NCBI GenBank assembly: GCA_000727475.1
Contig: KL647288.1
Location: forward strand, 9,984,055 to 10,048,054
Reading direction: 5' to 3'
Length of the DNA stretch: 64,000 bases
Origin: Sarcocystis neurona
Taxonomy: Eukaryota > Apicomplexa > Conoidasida > Eucoccidiorida > Sarcocystidae
Part shown: positions 49,300 through 60,896 of the stretch, piece after piece
Layout of the letters: every line of letters starts with the position of its first letter
Position numbering within the stretch: the first letter of the stretch is position 1
The notes under the pieces: model-generated
What the model saw: only the letters and a program-made list of their open reading frames with translations
The model's database searches: none
What the model was told of the DNA's origin: nothing
Made by a program: the position numbers and the translations under genes

Positions 49300-50940
49300 A
49301 TGTTCCTTCTCCCGCTGCTGCAGCCTGACACGCAGGGACCCACGCCACACCAGCGGCAGAAGCAGCAGCAGCTAAGGTCTGGTCAGGAGCAGCAGGAGCA
49401 GCTATAGACCCCTCGGCATCGGCAGAGGCAGCGGCAGCAGCGGCTATCGCCTGCTGGGACAGGACGTGCCGCTTCCCCTACGCAGCACGAGCAGCTGCAG
49501 ATCACGCCGCGGCCAGCAGCAGCTGTGGGGCGTGCAGCAGCAGCGTGGAACGCAGTTGGAACTCGTTGGCTGTCAGCAGCAGAAGCAGCAGCAGCAGCAG
49601 CCAAAAGTGCAGCAACTTGGTGACAGCAGGCAAGTGGTTGTGTTGTATGTGCTGTGCTTTGATCTCCCCTCGCCAGCAATAGATTTGTCTAGTGGAGAGC
49701 ATATGAGAGAGACAGCTGCTGTTGACTGCGCTGCAGTATTGTCTTGTCTCCGTGTGTCTCCTGCGGCCTTTTCTGCTCGATGCTGCGTGTGGGGTGCGAC
49801 GCCGAGAAGGCCGGTGGTGGTGCTGCTTTTGTCTCGTCTCTCACGTGCTCTGCAGCCGCCTTCTCAGCTGGGACGCCTGCCACCGTTGACGACAGCAGGA
49901 ACAGCAGCAGCTGCAGGAGCCACAGCTGCTTCAGAAACGGCAGCAGGAGCAGAGGCCGAGATGCACCAGCAGCGCCGCAGCAGGAGGGTCACAGTTGCAA
50001 TGATGGCGCAGCCAGCAGCAGGGGGCTACTTCCGTCTCCTGCCGTTGCGGCTGCTACAGCAGCAGCACAAGCAGCAGCAGAAGTGGTGGCAGAAATACGA
50101 GGGAGAAGCAGCATTCACCAGCTCCCACCTACGCAGTCAATCCCCAACGCCGTGAAGGAGGAGGGACCTCTTCGCATCTCTGCAGTCCTCGCTCTACGGC
50201 AGGCATGTCGGCCTTTTATCGTTTCCACGTTCTTGCGCTACTCTCTTCATCTGCTGCTGCTCTTCGCTGCTGCTGGTGTTGCTACTTGCTGCTGCTCTTC
50301 TTTGCTGCTGCTCTTCTTTGCTGCTGCTCTTCGCTGCTCCTGGTGTTGCTACTAGCTGCTGCTCTTCTCTGCTGCTGCTGTTGCCACCTGCTGCTGCGCT
50401 TCTCTGCTGCTGCTGCTGCTGCTCCTGCTTGCTGGTGCTCTTCTCTGCTGCTACTGTTGGTATTTGCTCTTCTCCCGTGCTACTGTTGCTTCCCGCTGCT
50501 GCCCGTCTCTGCTGCTGCGGTTGCTACCTGCTGCTGCTGTTGCTATCTGCTGCGGCTGTTCTCTGCTGCTGCTGCCGCTGACTGAGTTCTGTCGCTGCAA
50601 CCATCTGGGGCTGATTTTGAAGCCGCTGCCGCATGCGGCTGCTGACGCATTTTTCGTGTTGCTGCGCACCCTTGCGCCCTCAGCTGTTGCTGTTACTGCT
50701 GCTGCCGCGCTGTGCTTCTTCTGCGGGGACCTGCTGCTGCTGCTGCTCGCTCTGCTGGTGTCTCTGTCCTCTGGGGATCGTCGCTACGTGCTTCTCAGCC
50801 TGGTCGCTGCCACAGCAGTGCTCTGCATCTGCTGCTCTCTGCTGCAGCTCTCCTGGCGTCGCCTCCGGCTGCGCGTCTCTCCTTTTCAGTGGCTCCTGCG
50901 GGCGCTGTGTGCCTGACCTCGCACGACTGCCTGCTGCTAC
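49300..50940. other. Repeat-rich segment: CAG on plus to about 50.1 kb, then CTG on plus
   Basis: Around 50.15 kb the plus frame gives NAVKEEGPLRISAVLALRQA, and around 50.6-50.9 kb a hydrophobic frame ends LSWRRLRLRVSPFQWLLRAL before a stop. Both could be exons, for example of the gene downstream, but the opposite strands are open as well. No call is made. Confidence 0.35.
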
Positions 50941-50989
50941 ATAGATGCATGCAGATCTACACACGTGTATATACACCATACTTACACAT

Positions 50990-51560
50990 GGGGAAGGCCA
51001 CACATATCTATATATATACATGTCTACAGCCACGTACGGAAGTACGCGTATATCTACCTGAGTCTCTAACATACACAGTACTCCGTATATAACTATACAA
51101 TTTGTCTACACCTATGTAAACATATATATATGTATATATATGTAATAGTGTGAATATATATATATAATACTGTGCATATGTCCGTTTATGTATGTAATCC
51201 TGTGTATATATTCATATATATATATGTGTATATATATATATGTAATACTCTGTATACAGTCGTGTGTGTATATATATATAGTACTGTGTCTATATTCATG
51301 TATATACATGTATATATATATGTATAATACTGTATATAATCATCCATATATCTATCTATCTATATATATATATATACAATACTGTCTATACATTCATATA
51401 TATATATGTAATACTCTGTATACATTCGTGTATATATATATATATATATATGTGTACATAGTACTGTGTCTATGTTCATGTATACACACGTATGTATATC
51501 TATGTAATGCCGTGTATATATTCATAAACACATATGTATATATGGTGTTGTAGAAGCGTA
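50990..51560. repeat. TATATG/TGTATA microsatellite block
   Basis: Imperfect TA/TATG runs over more than 500 bp, with recurring strings such as TGTAATACT(C/G)TGTATA at intervals. Noncoding. Confidence 0.9.
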
Positions 51561-52112
51561 CACATATAACGACGATGCAAGTCTGCATGAAAAGAGCATG
51601 CCCTATATATAGAATGAAAATGTGTAAGATGAGAAGTCTCTGTGCGGATGAATATTTAAATGACTGGCACACGTAGAGAGAGAGCGATCCACACGCACAG
51701 CGCGCGCCGACGTGTTTTCATCGTTGATATTCGAGTGTACATACACCAGGATGCCTACAAACGTGTCTACGTATACAGCGCTTTCAAGGGGCTCGGGGTG
51801 CTCATATGAACATGCATACCTAGACATATACATGTATATATATACATATTTTTGAGTATATGTCTCGGGGTGTTCTCCATGAATTCGAGCAGGCCACTAT
51901 CTCCGTTTCTGGGCTTTGTCTCTGCATCTCTCTCTGTCTCTGTATCTACGCGTCTGCACGTCCCCCCGTCAGTATATCTGTTAGAAACCAAGCGTAAGTC
52001 GACTTCTGCGAGAAGTGTGCAGTAGACGACCGAGGACACAGCGAGAGAGAAAAAGAGAGACTGGCAAAGGCTGGTGTGAAGTTGTTGGTGCAGCTGCTGT
52101 CTGCATGCTTTT
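51561..52112. other. Spacer between microsatellite block and CCDC61-like gene
   Basis: Mostly unique sequence with short frames. The first exon(s) of the CCDC61-like gene could lie here or further upstream, but I found no segment matching the expected N-terminal strand-rich part. Confidence 0.4.
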
Positions 52113-52199
52113 TTGTTGCTGCAGTGTCTGTACACCGTACGCTGCGAACTCTCCTGCGCACCGCCGCAGTGGGCAGGGGGTGCTGCGTCTTCGACTTCT

Positions 52200-52570
52200 G
52201 ACGGCGAGAAAGATGAAGCAGCAGCAAACTGCTGTCTTGCTGTTGCAGCCTGTCGCGTCGTCGACCGAAGCAGGGGCGCCACCCGCAGCAGCAGCGGCGA
52301 CAATAACAGCAGCGACGGCAGCGAGGCGCGTCGCAGCAGGAGCAACGAAAGCCGCTGCAGCGACGGCGGGAGCACCGCCAGCAGCAGTGGCAACAGTCGC
52401 GGCAGCAGCAGTCGCCACAGCAGCAGCAGCTGCGGTAGCGACAGCAGCAGCAGTGGCAGCAGCTGCAGCAGCAGCAGTAGCAGTGGCAACAGCAGCAGCA
52501 GTAACACTGGCAACAGTAGCAGCAGTAGCAGTGGCAACAGCAGCAGCAGTAGCAGTGAGAACAGCGGCAG
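52200..52570. repeat. CAG/AGC-rich array upstream of the CCDC61-like head exon
   Basis: AGC/CAG triplets give polySer in the frame that leads into the exon at 52571. It may be translated as a Ser-rich insertion, or be the 3' end of an intron with acceptor GCGGCAG|C at 52570. Confidence 0.7.
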
Positions 52571-53859
52571 CGGCGAGAGGTGGGAAGTGTATGCAGGTTG
52601 CTTCCCAAAAGGCTTCATCGAAGAGGTGACTCGCCGCACCGGGCGATATCTTCCCCTGCGAATCTTCTGGATTTATCTGCTGCAGGCGATTCATAGAAGA
52701 ATCGGTCTTTCTACTTCTTCGTCTCTTCCCCTAGCCCCCCCTCCTGCTGATACTGCTGCTGCTGCTGGTGCCTGTGCTGCTCGTGCTGCTACGGGTGCCT
52801 GTGGCGCTGCTACTGCTGGTGCTGCTCCCGCCTCGGAGCTGATACGGGGAAGGGCAGCTGGTGCTGCTGCAGAGCCACCCGGCGGTGCAGCTGCCGCGGA
52901 AACAGGAGGGGAAGCAAACGAAGTCATTGCGACGCTGACTCTCTGGGAGTAAGTGTTTGCTGCTACAGCAGCAACAGTAGTGACTACAGCAGCAACCGTC
53001 GGAGCAGCAGCAACAGTAGTCACTACAGCAGCAACCGTCGAAGCAGCAGTCGTAGCAACAGCAGTAACAGTAGTGGAAGCAGCCACTAGATCGCCCAGCA
53101 ACAGTGGGAACAGCGAGACTGACAGCAGCAGCAACAGCAGCAGCAGCAACAGCAGCAGCAGCAACAGCAACAGCAGCACANNNNNNNNNNNNNNNNNNNN
53201 NNNNNNNNNNNNNNNNNNNNNNNNNNNNNNNNNNNNNNNNNNNNNNNNNNNNNNNNNNNNNNNNNNNNNNNNNNNNNNNNNNNNNNNNNNNNNNNNNNNN
53301 NNNNNNNNNNNNNNNNNNNNNNNNNNNNNNNNNNNNNNNNNNNNNNNNNNNNNNNNNNNNNNNNNNNNNNNNNNNNNNNNNNNNNNNNNNNNNNNNNNNN
53401 NNNNNNNNNNNNNNNNNNNNNNNNNNNNNNNNNNNNNNNNNNNNNNNNNNNNNNNNNNNNNNNNNNNNNNNNNNNNNNNNNNNNNNNNNNNNNNNNNNNN
53501 NNNNNNNNNNNNNNNNNNNNNNNNNNNNNNNNNNNNNNNNNNNNNNNNNNNNNNNNNNNNNNNNNNNNNNNNNNNNNNNNNNNNNNNNNNNNNNNNNNNN
53601 NNNNNNNNNNNNNNNNNNNNNNNNNNNNNNNNNNNNNNNNNNNNNNNNNNNNNNNNNNNNNNNNNNNNNNNNNNNNNNNNNNNNNNNNNNNGCAATCGCA
53701 GCAGCAGCAACAGCAGCAGCAGGGGCGTAGGTAAGTGCTGCTACCGTGAGCAGCTACTGATCGTGGCAGCTTGTGTGCCTGGAGCCGCGCAGGTGCCGAG
53801 CGACCTTCACTGAGGCCGGGGTTCGGGACTTACTCTCCACACATATATGCATTCGTATA

Positions 53860-53892
<33 letters not shown>

Positions 53893-56800
53893 GTGCACAC
53901 GTGTATACGTGTGTACACACATATAAAGACATATGTGTATGTAGGTGCATCTGTAGAGTGATCGAGAGACCCCTGGCGTGTGAGTGGGAAGCAGCAGAGT
54001 ATTCGTGCGTGTCTGCGGTGTGAAAGCGCCTAAGAGAGAGGGCCGTCTTCTCTGCGGAGAGTAGCTGCAGCTACCAGAGGTTGTTGCTTGGGAGAGCGAA
54101 GCATTTGATACATCCCCTGGTGAGGCGACACACATATTTATTTTTCGACGAATAAAGAGGAAGCACCGGGTGCTGGCTGTCGTCCCGGGGGGGATGGGGG
54201 ACACACACTGGGGCAGACTTGTGCAGCACAGCCCTGCTGCTGAGGAGCAGAAGGAGAAGCAAAGGGAGGAGGCAGCAGCACAGCTTGAGGAAAGTGTGGG
54301 GAGATTCTCCTCGACCTCCTGGTGGTCGCCAGGAGAACGACGTGCAAGAGCGCCATTTCCCTCGCCGTTGCTGCTTTGTGTTTCTCGAGGAAATCCACGT
54401 CTCCAGAACGTCTTCCTTCCTGCTGCTTCTGTGAATATAAAGTGAAACAGACACGTCCCTAGCTTTCGCTCAGACAGCATACCGCAGAAAAAGTGGTGGC
54501 CGCTGCCTCTTGCAGACCCGAGGCGTGGAGCATCTGCCGTGTCTCGTCTCCTCCTGCGCTGCGCAACTCGGAGAGATACGGCGCCAACACGCTGACGGCT
54601 GCTGCCGCTCCGTCGCAGGTGCCGATCCAGGAGTGGAAATCGGCTCGCTCTTCTTCTCCGTGTGTATTACACTTGTTCATATATGTGCATGCATGTGTAT
54701 AGTACATAGCGCCCTGCCTCTCACATACATATGTTTATTTATATTAGCTGTGCCTACATATGTGACACAATCTCTACGTAACGGCTCTTCCCTCTTTCAC
54801 ATAAACATACGCACAGTGTGTACATCTGAAATAGCAGCGCGCGTCTCAATATATATATATATATATATGTATGGCGGCCCCTCTACGTAACTGGTGTTTC
54901 CTCTCATATATATATATATGTACATGTGTCTTTTGGCAGTGACCCTCGATGTATGTGTGCGTGTGCGTGTGTGGGTGGGTGTCTCTGCAGACGTTTATTC
55001 ATACATATGGACATACAGTATATGGACTTCTATGTATGCCATACGTCTGTACATAGATTAGTGTCTACATACGTATACATATATGGATGTCCCACACATG
55101 TAAGTACACCTCTGTGTATATACGTATACATGTATGCGAGTTTCACACATGTACATATATAAGTATATGCACATACACACACACGCATATGGGTGTTTCA
55201 CATATATGTATATATAGGCGTATATGTATATGTATACATCAATAGCTATATACATACACATATATGGACATTCCACATATGTGTACATATATCAGGATTT
55301 ATATACGTACACGTATGTGGGTGTGTCACACATGTACATATACGCGTATATATATACACATATATATATCTATATTAAGTCGTATCTACATATATACACA
55401 CACACACATATACAAGTGTTTCACGTACGTATATGCATCAGTGTATGTATACATACAGATACATGGGTTTTCCACATTACCTCCCCGTATCAACGCACAC
55501 AGAAGCCTACACCTTGACAACATGCGTAGACTTGACTTCGTCTGTATCAATCGACAAATCCTCCTGTATACATGTGTATATCTCTCTTTATATATATGTA
55601 TATGTGTATATGTATATACACGTTTTCGGCAACGCGGCCCTTCAGGCCTAGACATCTGTGGACCTGCGCAAGCGCTAGTTGTACGAAGCGGTTTATACAG
55701 GGCTCCGCAGATCAACAACAGCAGCAGCAGCAGCTAGAGCAACAGCAGGCTGAGAGCAGTGCGCGGACAGCCTGGGCCACGGCTACACAGTCTTAATGGG
55801 CTGTAGCTACTGCTAAATTGTTGTCGTACTGCTGCCGCCGCTGCTGGTGTCGAGAGGCTGCTGAAGCTTCTCCTCCTTCTTCTCTGCAGATTTGTGGCCG
55901 CTGCTGCGAGCTTCTGCTGCTGCTGCTGCATGCGCGGGTGGTTAGGGTGTCGCAGTTGCCGTGCCGCTGCTGAGAGTGCTGCTTTGGGTGACGTGCTTCT
56001 GTCCCGTCTTTCTGAAGTCGGTACTTGTCCTGCTGCCGCTGCTGCAATGCAGCAGCTTGTGTTTTCTCCTTGCGTCTACTGCCGCGCTGCTGTTACTCTT
56101 GCTGATCCTGCTGCTTGCCGATATTATCGCTGCATGCGCGCCGCTGTTGCTGCATGGCTTTCTCGTGCTGCCACGCGCGCAGCAGTGCCTTGACGCCGCT
56201 TTCAGAAGAAGCGCTGTGACGTTGTGCTGCTGCTGTGACTGCTACATGCTGACCGCGCTCGAGGCTGCGACCGGTGCTACGACGTGCTGCTGTTGCCGCA
56301 TGCCATGCTACTGTTGCTGTGCTGTTTCCTGCGACTGCGATTCTCATGCGCCCATCTGTGCCCCCGACAGCAAGTCAGACCTGGAAGCGCTGCGTCGGGC
56401 GCGCAACTCGAGCAACGGGCAGGAGAGCAGCAGTAGCAGCAGCAGGAGGCGAAGGAGCCGCAGCAACAGCAGCAGCAGAGGGGAATCTCCTGCTGCTGAC
56501 TCCTCTGCGTCTGCCGCCGCAGCAGAGAAGCAGTTCCTCATTTTAACGTGCAAGACTGCTGGTCCGCGGGGCGGCAGAGTTCACTACCCTCTCGCGCTCC
56601 ACAAAATCTTTGTCGCGGTGCAGGCGCAGCGACAGCAACGGCACCAGCGGCAACAGCAACGGGAATGCCTGCAGGAGCAGGCGCAGCACTGCCTCGACAA
56701 CGACTCGTGCGATTCAGACCGAGCGACTGCATGCGAGGGGAAGGGGACCCGTCCTCAAGCATACTCATCCCAGAAGAAGAGCTCGGACGCTTTGCGTAGA

Positions 56801-58536
56801 CGTGGCACTGCTGCTCCATTCCCTCTCTGTAAAGTCGAAACTCGTCCCCGATCTGCGTCTCTCTCTTCTGCTGCTGCTGCAGCTGCCAAGGACGTCGGTC
56901 GACCTGCCTTGCCGCTGTGCTCTGTGGCTTCCACAGTCTCTCACCAGGCTGTTGCTGCTGCGTCTGCAGAAGCCGCTACTTGTTTTTCTTTTTCTCCTCC
57001 GTCCACTCCTTCATCAGCGGCAGCACCAGCTACAACTGGGAACCTCGGCGCCGGTGACTGCCGACGGGGTGCTGCTGCTGCTGCAGGTACTCGCGCTGCA
57101 GGCACCGTGTGCTTTCTTCCTCCAACAGCAGCACCAGAGCAGGAGGAGAAGGAGAAGGTGGAGAAGAAGCATCGCTGCGGACGCTCCGCGGACGCGTCTG
57201 CGCAACTGCAGCCGCCGGGTCTCCCCAACGTAAGCGCGAGGCCCGAAGAGCTTCGACTCCTAGCGTGCACCCGCAATACTTACGTACGTATATATGGAAA
57301 TACATACATTCTCAGGCACCGCGTGTTTCTGCGAAAACGTACCCTGTGCAGCAGTAAGATACACAAACGCGTCAACAAGTGTGTCGCAGGACGTCTGCGA
57401 CTCTGCGCTTCTCCCGTACACGCCGCCGTGGAACCGCCTCTGCACACACATAAGCGGACACGTATTTATATATATACGTATAGGTAAAGCAGTATATCTA
57501 CAGAGTAGATATTCCGCAGTGTGCCTGTACATACGTCTCTGTCTAAAATAGTCGCCTAGACGTCGACTGCAGGAAAGGACAACGTGTGTGTGTATATATA
57601 TGCTCGTCGCTGTCCGAGGAGAAGGTCAGGCACCGGTGGATGACGCATGCAGAATTGGCTGTCACCAGGCGGGCGCACCGCACCATATATCCGTATCTCT
57701 CTCTTTGCCCTTTCCTTCTTTTGTCTACATGCAAGAAGCTCGTCGTCAGCTGCTGATAATTTTATTTCTTTGGCCGCGAGCCACTTCTTCGCGCCGCCTC
57801 GCAGATAGACCATCCACCCATGCAGATACCGTTCTGCATGCGTGTCGCGCTTCATACGTGCGCCTCTCTACGTAAACGCGCGTATGTACGGGCGCAAGCA
57901 AAGAGACACAGACGGACGTCTGCATGCCGTAGACCTCTGCAGATATGCGTAGGCAGAAGCAAACAAATAAAAGTGGCTGAACGCCTGCGAGCGAGCTAGC
58001 TGCTGGGCAGCCGTCCATCCGGCGCCGTCGGTATACCCACCCAGTAGCTGCTGCCTTTCCTCGCCTGTCGAGGGCTCGCCTCCGCGCTCACGTATTTGCA
58101 CGTGAGTGCCCCGTGCAGCACCTGTCCTCCTCTGCGTACGCAGCGGCACCGCGTGTGGAAAACAGAGCAGCAGGTGGCCGAGGACAAGGCGGATTGCTGT
58201 CGGGTTTGTGGTCTGCTGCTGCAGGGATGTTCGCATGCCGTGGCCGCAGTTGTTGCACGGTGTCGTCACCGCGTCGCTGAAGCCGCAGGACCCGCAGCAG
58301 GGACAGACCAAGGCACAGCAGGAGCAGCAGCAGTAGGGTGGAGAAGCAGTTGCAGCAGCGATACGACGGCTCTGCGTCGGCTACAGATGTCCAGAAGCGA
58401 GACGCGCTCGACGCCCCGCACGGCCGACGCAGCAGCTGCTGGTACCGCCGGGCTCGTCTCGTGTTGCTCCTGCGGGAAGTCGTGCAAGGAAACGCCCAGG
58501 GAACGTCTGTTTGCTGCTCGCATGCAGCAGCTGCAG
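52571..58536 (+). CDS. CCDC61/VFL3-family basal-body protein (SAS-6-like head plus coiled coil); 5' and 3' ends unresolved
   Basis: Exons A 52571-52948, B 56371-57229 and C 58144-58536. Exon A carries GERWEVY...FPKGFIEEVTRRTG, matching the CCDC61 head helix (W.G.F...FIEDLTHKTG). It ends ATLTLW plus GA at donor GGGA|GTAAGT. Exon B starts at CGACAG|C, restoring D-KSDLEALRRAR in phase (CCDC61: LLTYTDLESLRNRK). It then has KQFLILTC and RVHYPLAL (CCDC61: RYLILIY...RIHYPLPL). Exon C (acceptor TACGCAG|CGG, phase 0) gives RHRVWKTEQQVAEDK, like the start of the CCDC61 coiled coil, and ends RERLFAARMQQLQ at CTGCAG|GTAACG. The family acts in basal-body positioning and ciliary function; in coccidia only microgametes have flagella. 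The first head strands and the C-terminus are not located. Ala- and Ser-rich insertions interrupt the head. The exon A 5' limit is inferred. Confidence 0.75.
52955..53180. repeat. CAG/CAACAG repeat, left flank of the assembly gap (intronic)
   Basis: Repeats of ACAGCAGCAAC(A/C)GT and pure CAGCAG runs directly after the exon A donor, running into the gap. Confidence 0.85.
53181..53691. other. Assembly gap (511 N)
   Basis: Unknown bases, flanked on both sides by CAG/CAACAG repeat. The true length is probably uncertain. It lies within the intron between exons A and B of the CCDC61-like gene. Confidence 0.99.
53835..55640. repeat. TATATG/TGTATA microsatellite, two blocks around a unique island (intronic)
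   Basis: Dense at 53840-53945, 54845-54925 and 55000-55475. The island 53960-54700 is less repetitive. Its minus strand has a balanced frame near 54.5-54.6 kb (SVLAPYLSELRSAGGDETRQ) ending at a GCG|GTATGC donor, which could be an exon of an antisense gene nested in this intron. Confidence 0.7.
55800..56340. repeat. CTG/TGC-rich block at the 3' end of the intron
   Basis: Plus-strand CTG/TGC triplets give Leu/Cys/Ala strings just before the exon B acceptor at 56370. The pyrimidine-biased repeat may serve as the polypyrimidine tract. Confidence 0.75.
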
Positions 58537-59684
58537 GTAACGCTGTACTCTGTCTTCTGCATGCGCACGTGCATACCCACGTGCTGCCTTCCTGCTTTTG
58601 CCAGTGGAACTATAGAAGTAGATGTGTATACTGGAGAGAAACCTGGGACACACAAATATCCGTAGTTACGTGTACGCACGTTTTCTTCGTTGCCTTTACA
58701 CACCCGACTGGGCGTCCCCCCCGTATCTACGGGGCTTTCTAGACGCAGTCCTGCATCTCTTGCTGCTGCCACACGTAAGACACACGTACAGAAACACTTC
58801 ACCATGTAAGTCCACTTCTCCTAGCGCCCCACGCATTCTTGCTCTCTGTGACAGGATATATATATATATACATACACGTGTATAGTTGTGTATATGTGTG
58901 TATGTTTGCATGGACTTATGAGGTAGTGCAATCCTACCCAGCAGTGCCTGCCTCACGAGATGCTGTTCTTCACTACGTCTCTCCCCTTGAGGACTCTGCT
59001 GCGGCGGCGGGCCTCTCTTCCTTCGGCTTTTAGACCGGAGGTCTCTGCCCGAGGTGCGCGTTGCTGAAGACATTAAGAAGAATGTATACATAGATATGTA
59101 GCAAACGGAGAACAGACATTTGTGTCTGCAGGAGGCGTGAAATATACATAGGCGAATATGTACTACAAGCGGAGGATTTGCACATATATAGGTATATGCC
59201 TACAGGAGGCGGAAAATATATATATATATATACATATGTATACGTACGGCCACAAGGCGATTTATATATATATATGTTTATAGATGTTGCAAATGGAGTA
59301 CATGCATATGTATCAAAAGCGCAGAGCACACACATGGGTAAATCTAAATACGGAGGAGGTGGAACATATACATATAGAGATATACATGGATACGTACATG
59401 TAGGAGGCGCAACAAGATATAGACTTGTAGCAGACAGAGGATACACATGCGCATATGTGGCAACATAGGTGTAGGACGCGAGAAAAATATATATAGGGTG
59501 GTGACAAGTGGAAAATATATATATATATATATATATTTGTGTGTAGGGGGGGCGGCATGCAGGCGCCTGCTGTCTCAGTGGAAGGAATCCGTAGGTCTTT
59601 GCCTTTCTGTTCAAAGGCGCGGCAGCGGGTGGGGAGGCGAAACGCTGCACGCGCGTGCTGGTGCGAGTCGAGTTTCTTTCGAGA

Positions 59685-60896
59685 TGCATGCATTCCGCTG
59701 AAAAATCCTCGCGGTGTATGTGAGCTGCGCGCGGGCGTGCGTATCTCGCTGTTTTCCTCTGGACATGGCCACTGCATGCGCGGCCTCAGAATTTTCATCT
59801 CCCTGCTGCATGTGCGGACGCTTCTTTCTTGTCACTGCATGAGTGTCCCACGGCTACCACCGCTGCGCGCATGCGCTCTCCCGAAGCTCCGCGCCGAGGC
59901 TATTCCCCGGATCCGCTGCCTGGTGCATGCGTGGGGACGCACACACACTCGGCTAGCTGGCTGCTGCCACAGGCGCGCGTGCACACTCCGTACTCTCGCG
60001 TTTTGAAGGACCGACGATCCAAGCGCGCCTGCGCCTCGCAGCTGCGTGAGCAAACATCGCTCAGCGGCGGTGGCGCATGCGGGGGTCTGGGGGCCTTGGG
60101 CGCTTGGCAGAGGTTAACTGACGCGCGCACTGCGTGACGCAGACGGTTTCTCCGTCTTGAGATAGATGCTTGCTGCCGAGCGTTCTTAGTGAAGAGGAGC
60201 AACACGCGAGGGAGGATGAATGCCCTTTACGCTGCTGCATGCGCGGGTGCCTGTACATTTGCTGTCTCGCGTCTGCACCGCAGTCCTTCTGCTGCCCGCA
60301 CTCTTGTGACGGAGACAGCAGCAGAGAGCGCAAGAGAGACACAGGGAGAAGCAGATGTGTTTCTGTGTGTATCGGTTGTCTCGGGCTGTCCGTAGAAAAC
60401 GAGACGAATAGGCGCCACTTCGTGAGCAGCGCATAGGTGAGGGTGTATGTCTGTTTGTACGCGGGTGGTGGGCGAGGAGAAGAACCCGTTAAACATAGAG
60501 AAAAGCTGCAGATCCGTACATGCCCTCATGTGTCGAGGTCGAACCAAACGGGTGGCTGAAGAGAGAGCTGCTTTGCTCCTTTCCCTTTCTGCACAAGCGA
60601 AGGGGGTCTGCTTCGCACACCGCGGGCACTTCCTTCTCCACCAGGACTGTTTTTTTATCGCCAATGTTTGACTAGTCGAACAAAGAAAAACACCTTCGAA
60701 CACATGCCAGGCCGCAGTCGCAGGGGACTTCTGCGCTTCCACACTGTATCCCCCCCTGCTCCAGGCCGCTGCGACGCCTTTCCTTTTTCCACACGCGTGC
60801 GAAACCACAGGCGCATGCAGCACCGAGCGCACACCAGCCACACAGACTGCAGGCACGCCTGCACGGCTCTCTGCATGCGCCCCAGCGCCGCATGCG
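59685..60896. promoter_or_regulatory. Cluster of nine GCATGC palindromes, mostly within TGCATGCGC
   Basis: GCATGC lies within 59685-59692 (TGCATGCA), 59773-59781, 59867-59876 (GCGCATGCGC), 59934-59941, 60074-60081, 60236-60244, 60811-60819, 60872-60880 and 60889-60896. TGCATGC is a known apicomplexan AP2-factor type motif. Whether these are bound, and which gene they would serve, is inference. Confidence 0.35.

Noticed and set aside
50205..50916. Apparent multi-membrane-span Leu/Cys-rich proteins on the plus strand
   Set aside because: The hydrophobic runs are CTG/TGC/GCT repeat translation; the more balanced tail near 50.6-50.9 kb is mentioned but not enough for a gene call.
58220..58311. 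Zinc-ribbon-like CPCCGSCGF...CNNCGHGM on the minus strand
   Set aside because: It is antisense to exon C of the CCDC61-like gene, which phases perfectly with exon B; the Cys spacing is probably a shadow of GCA/CAG codons.
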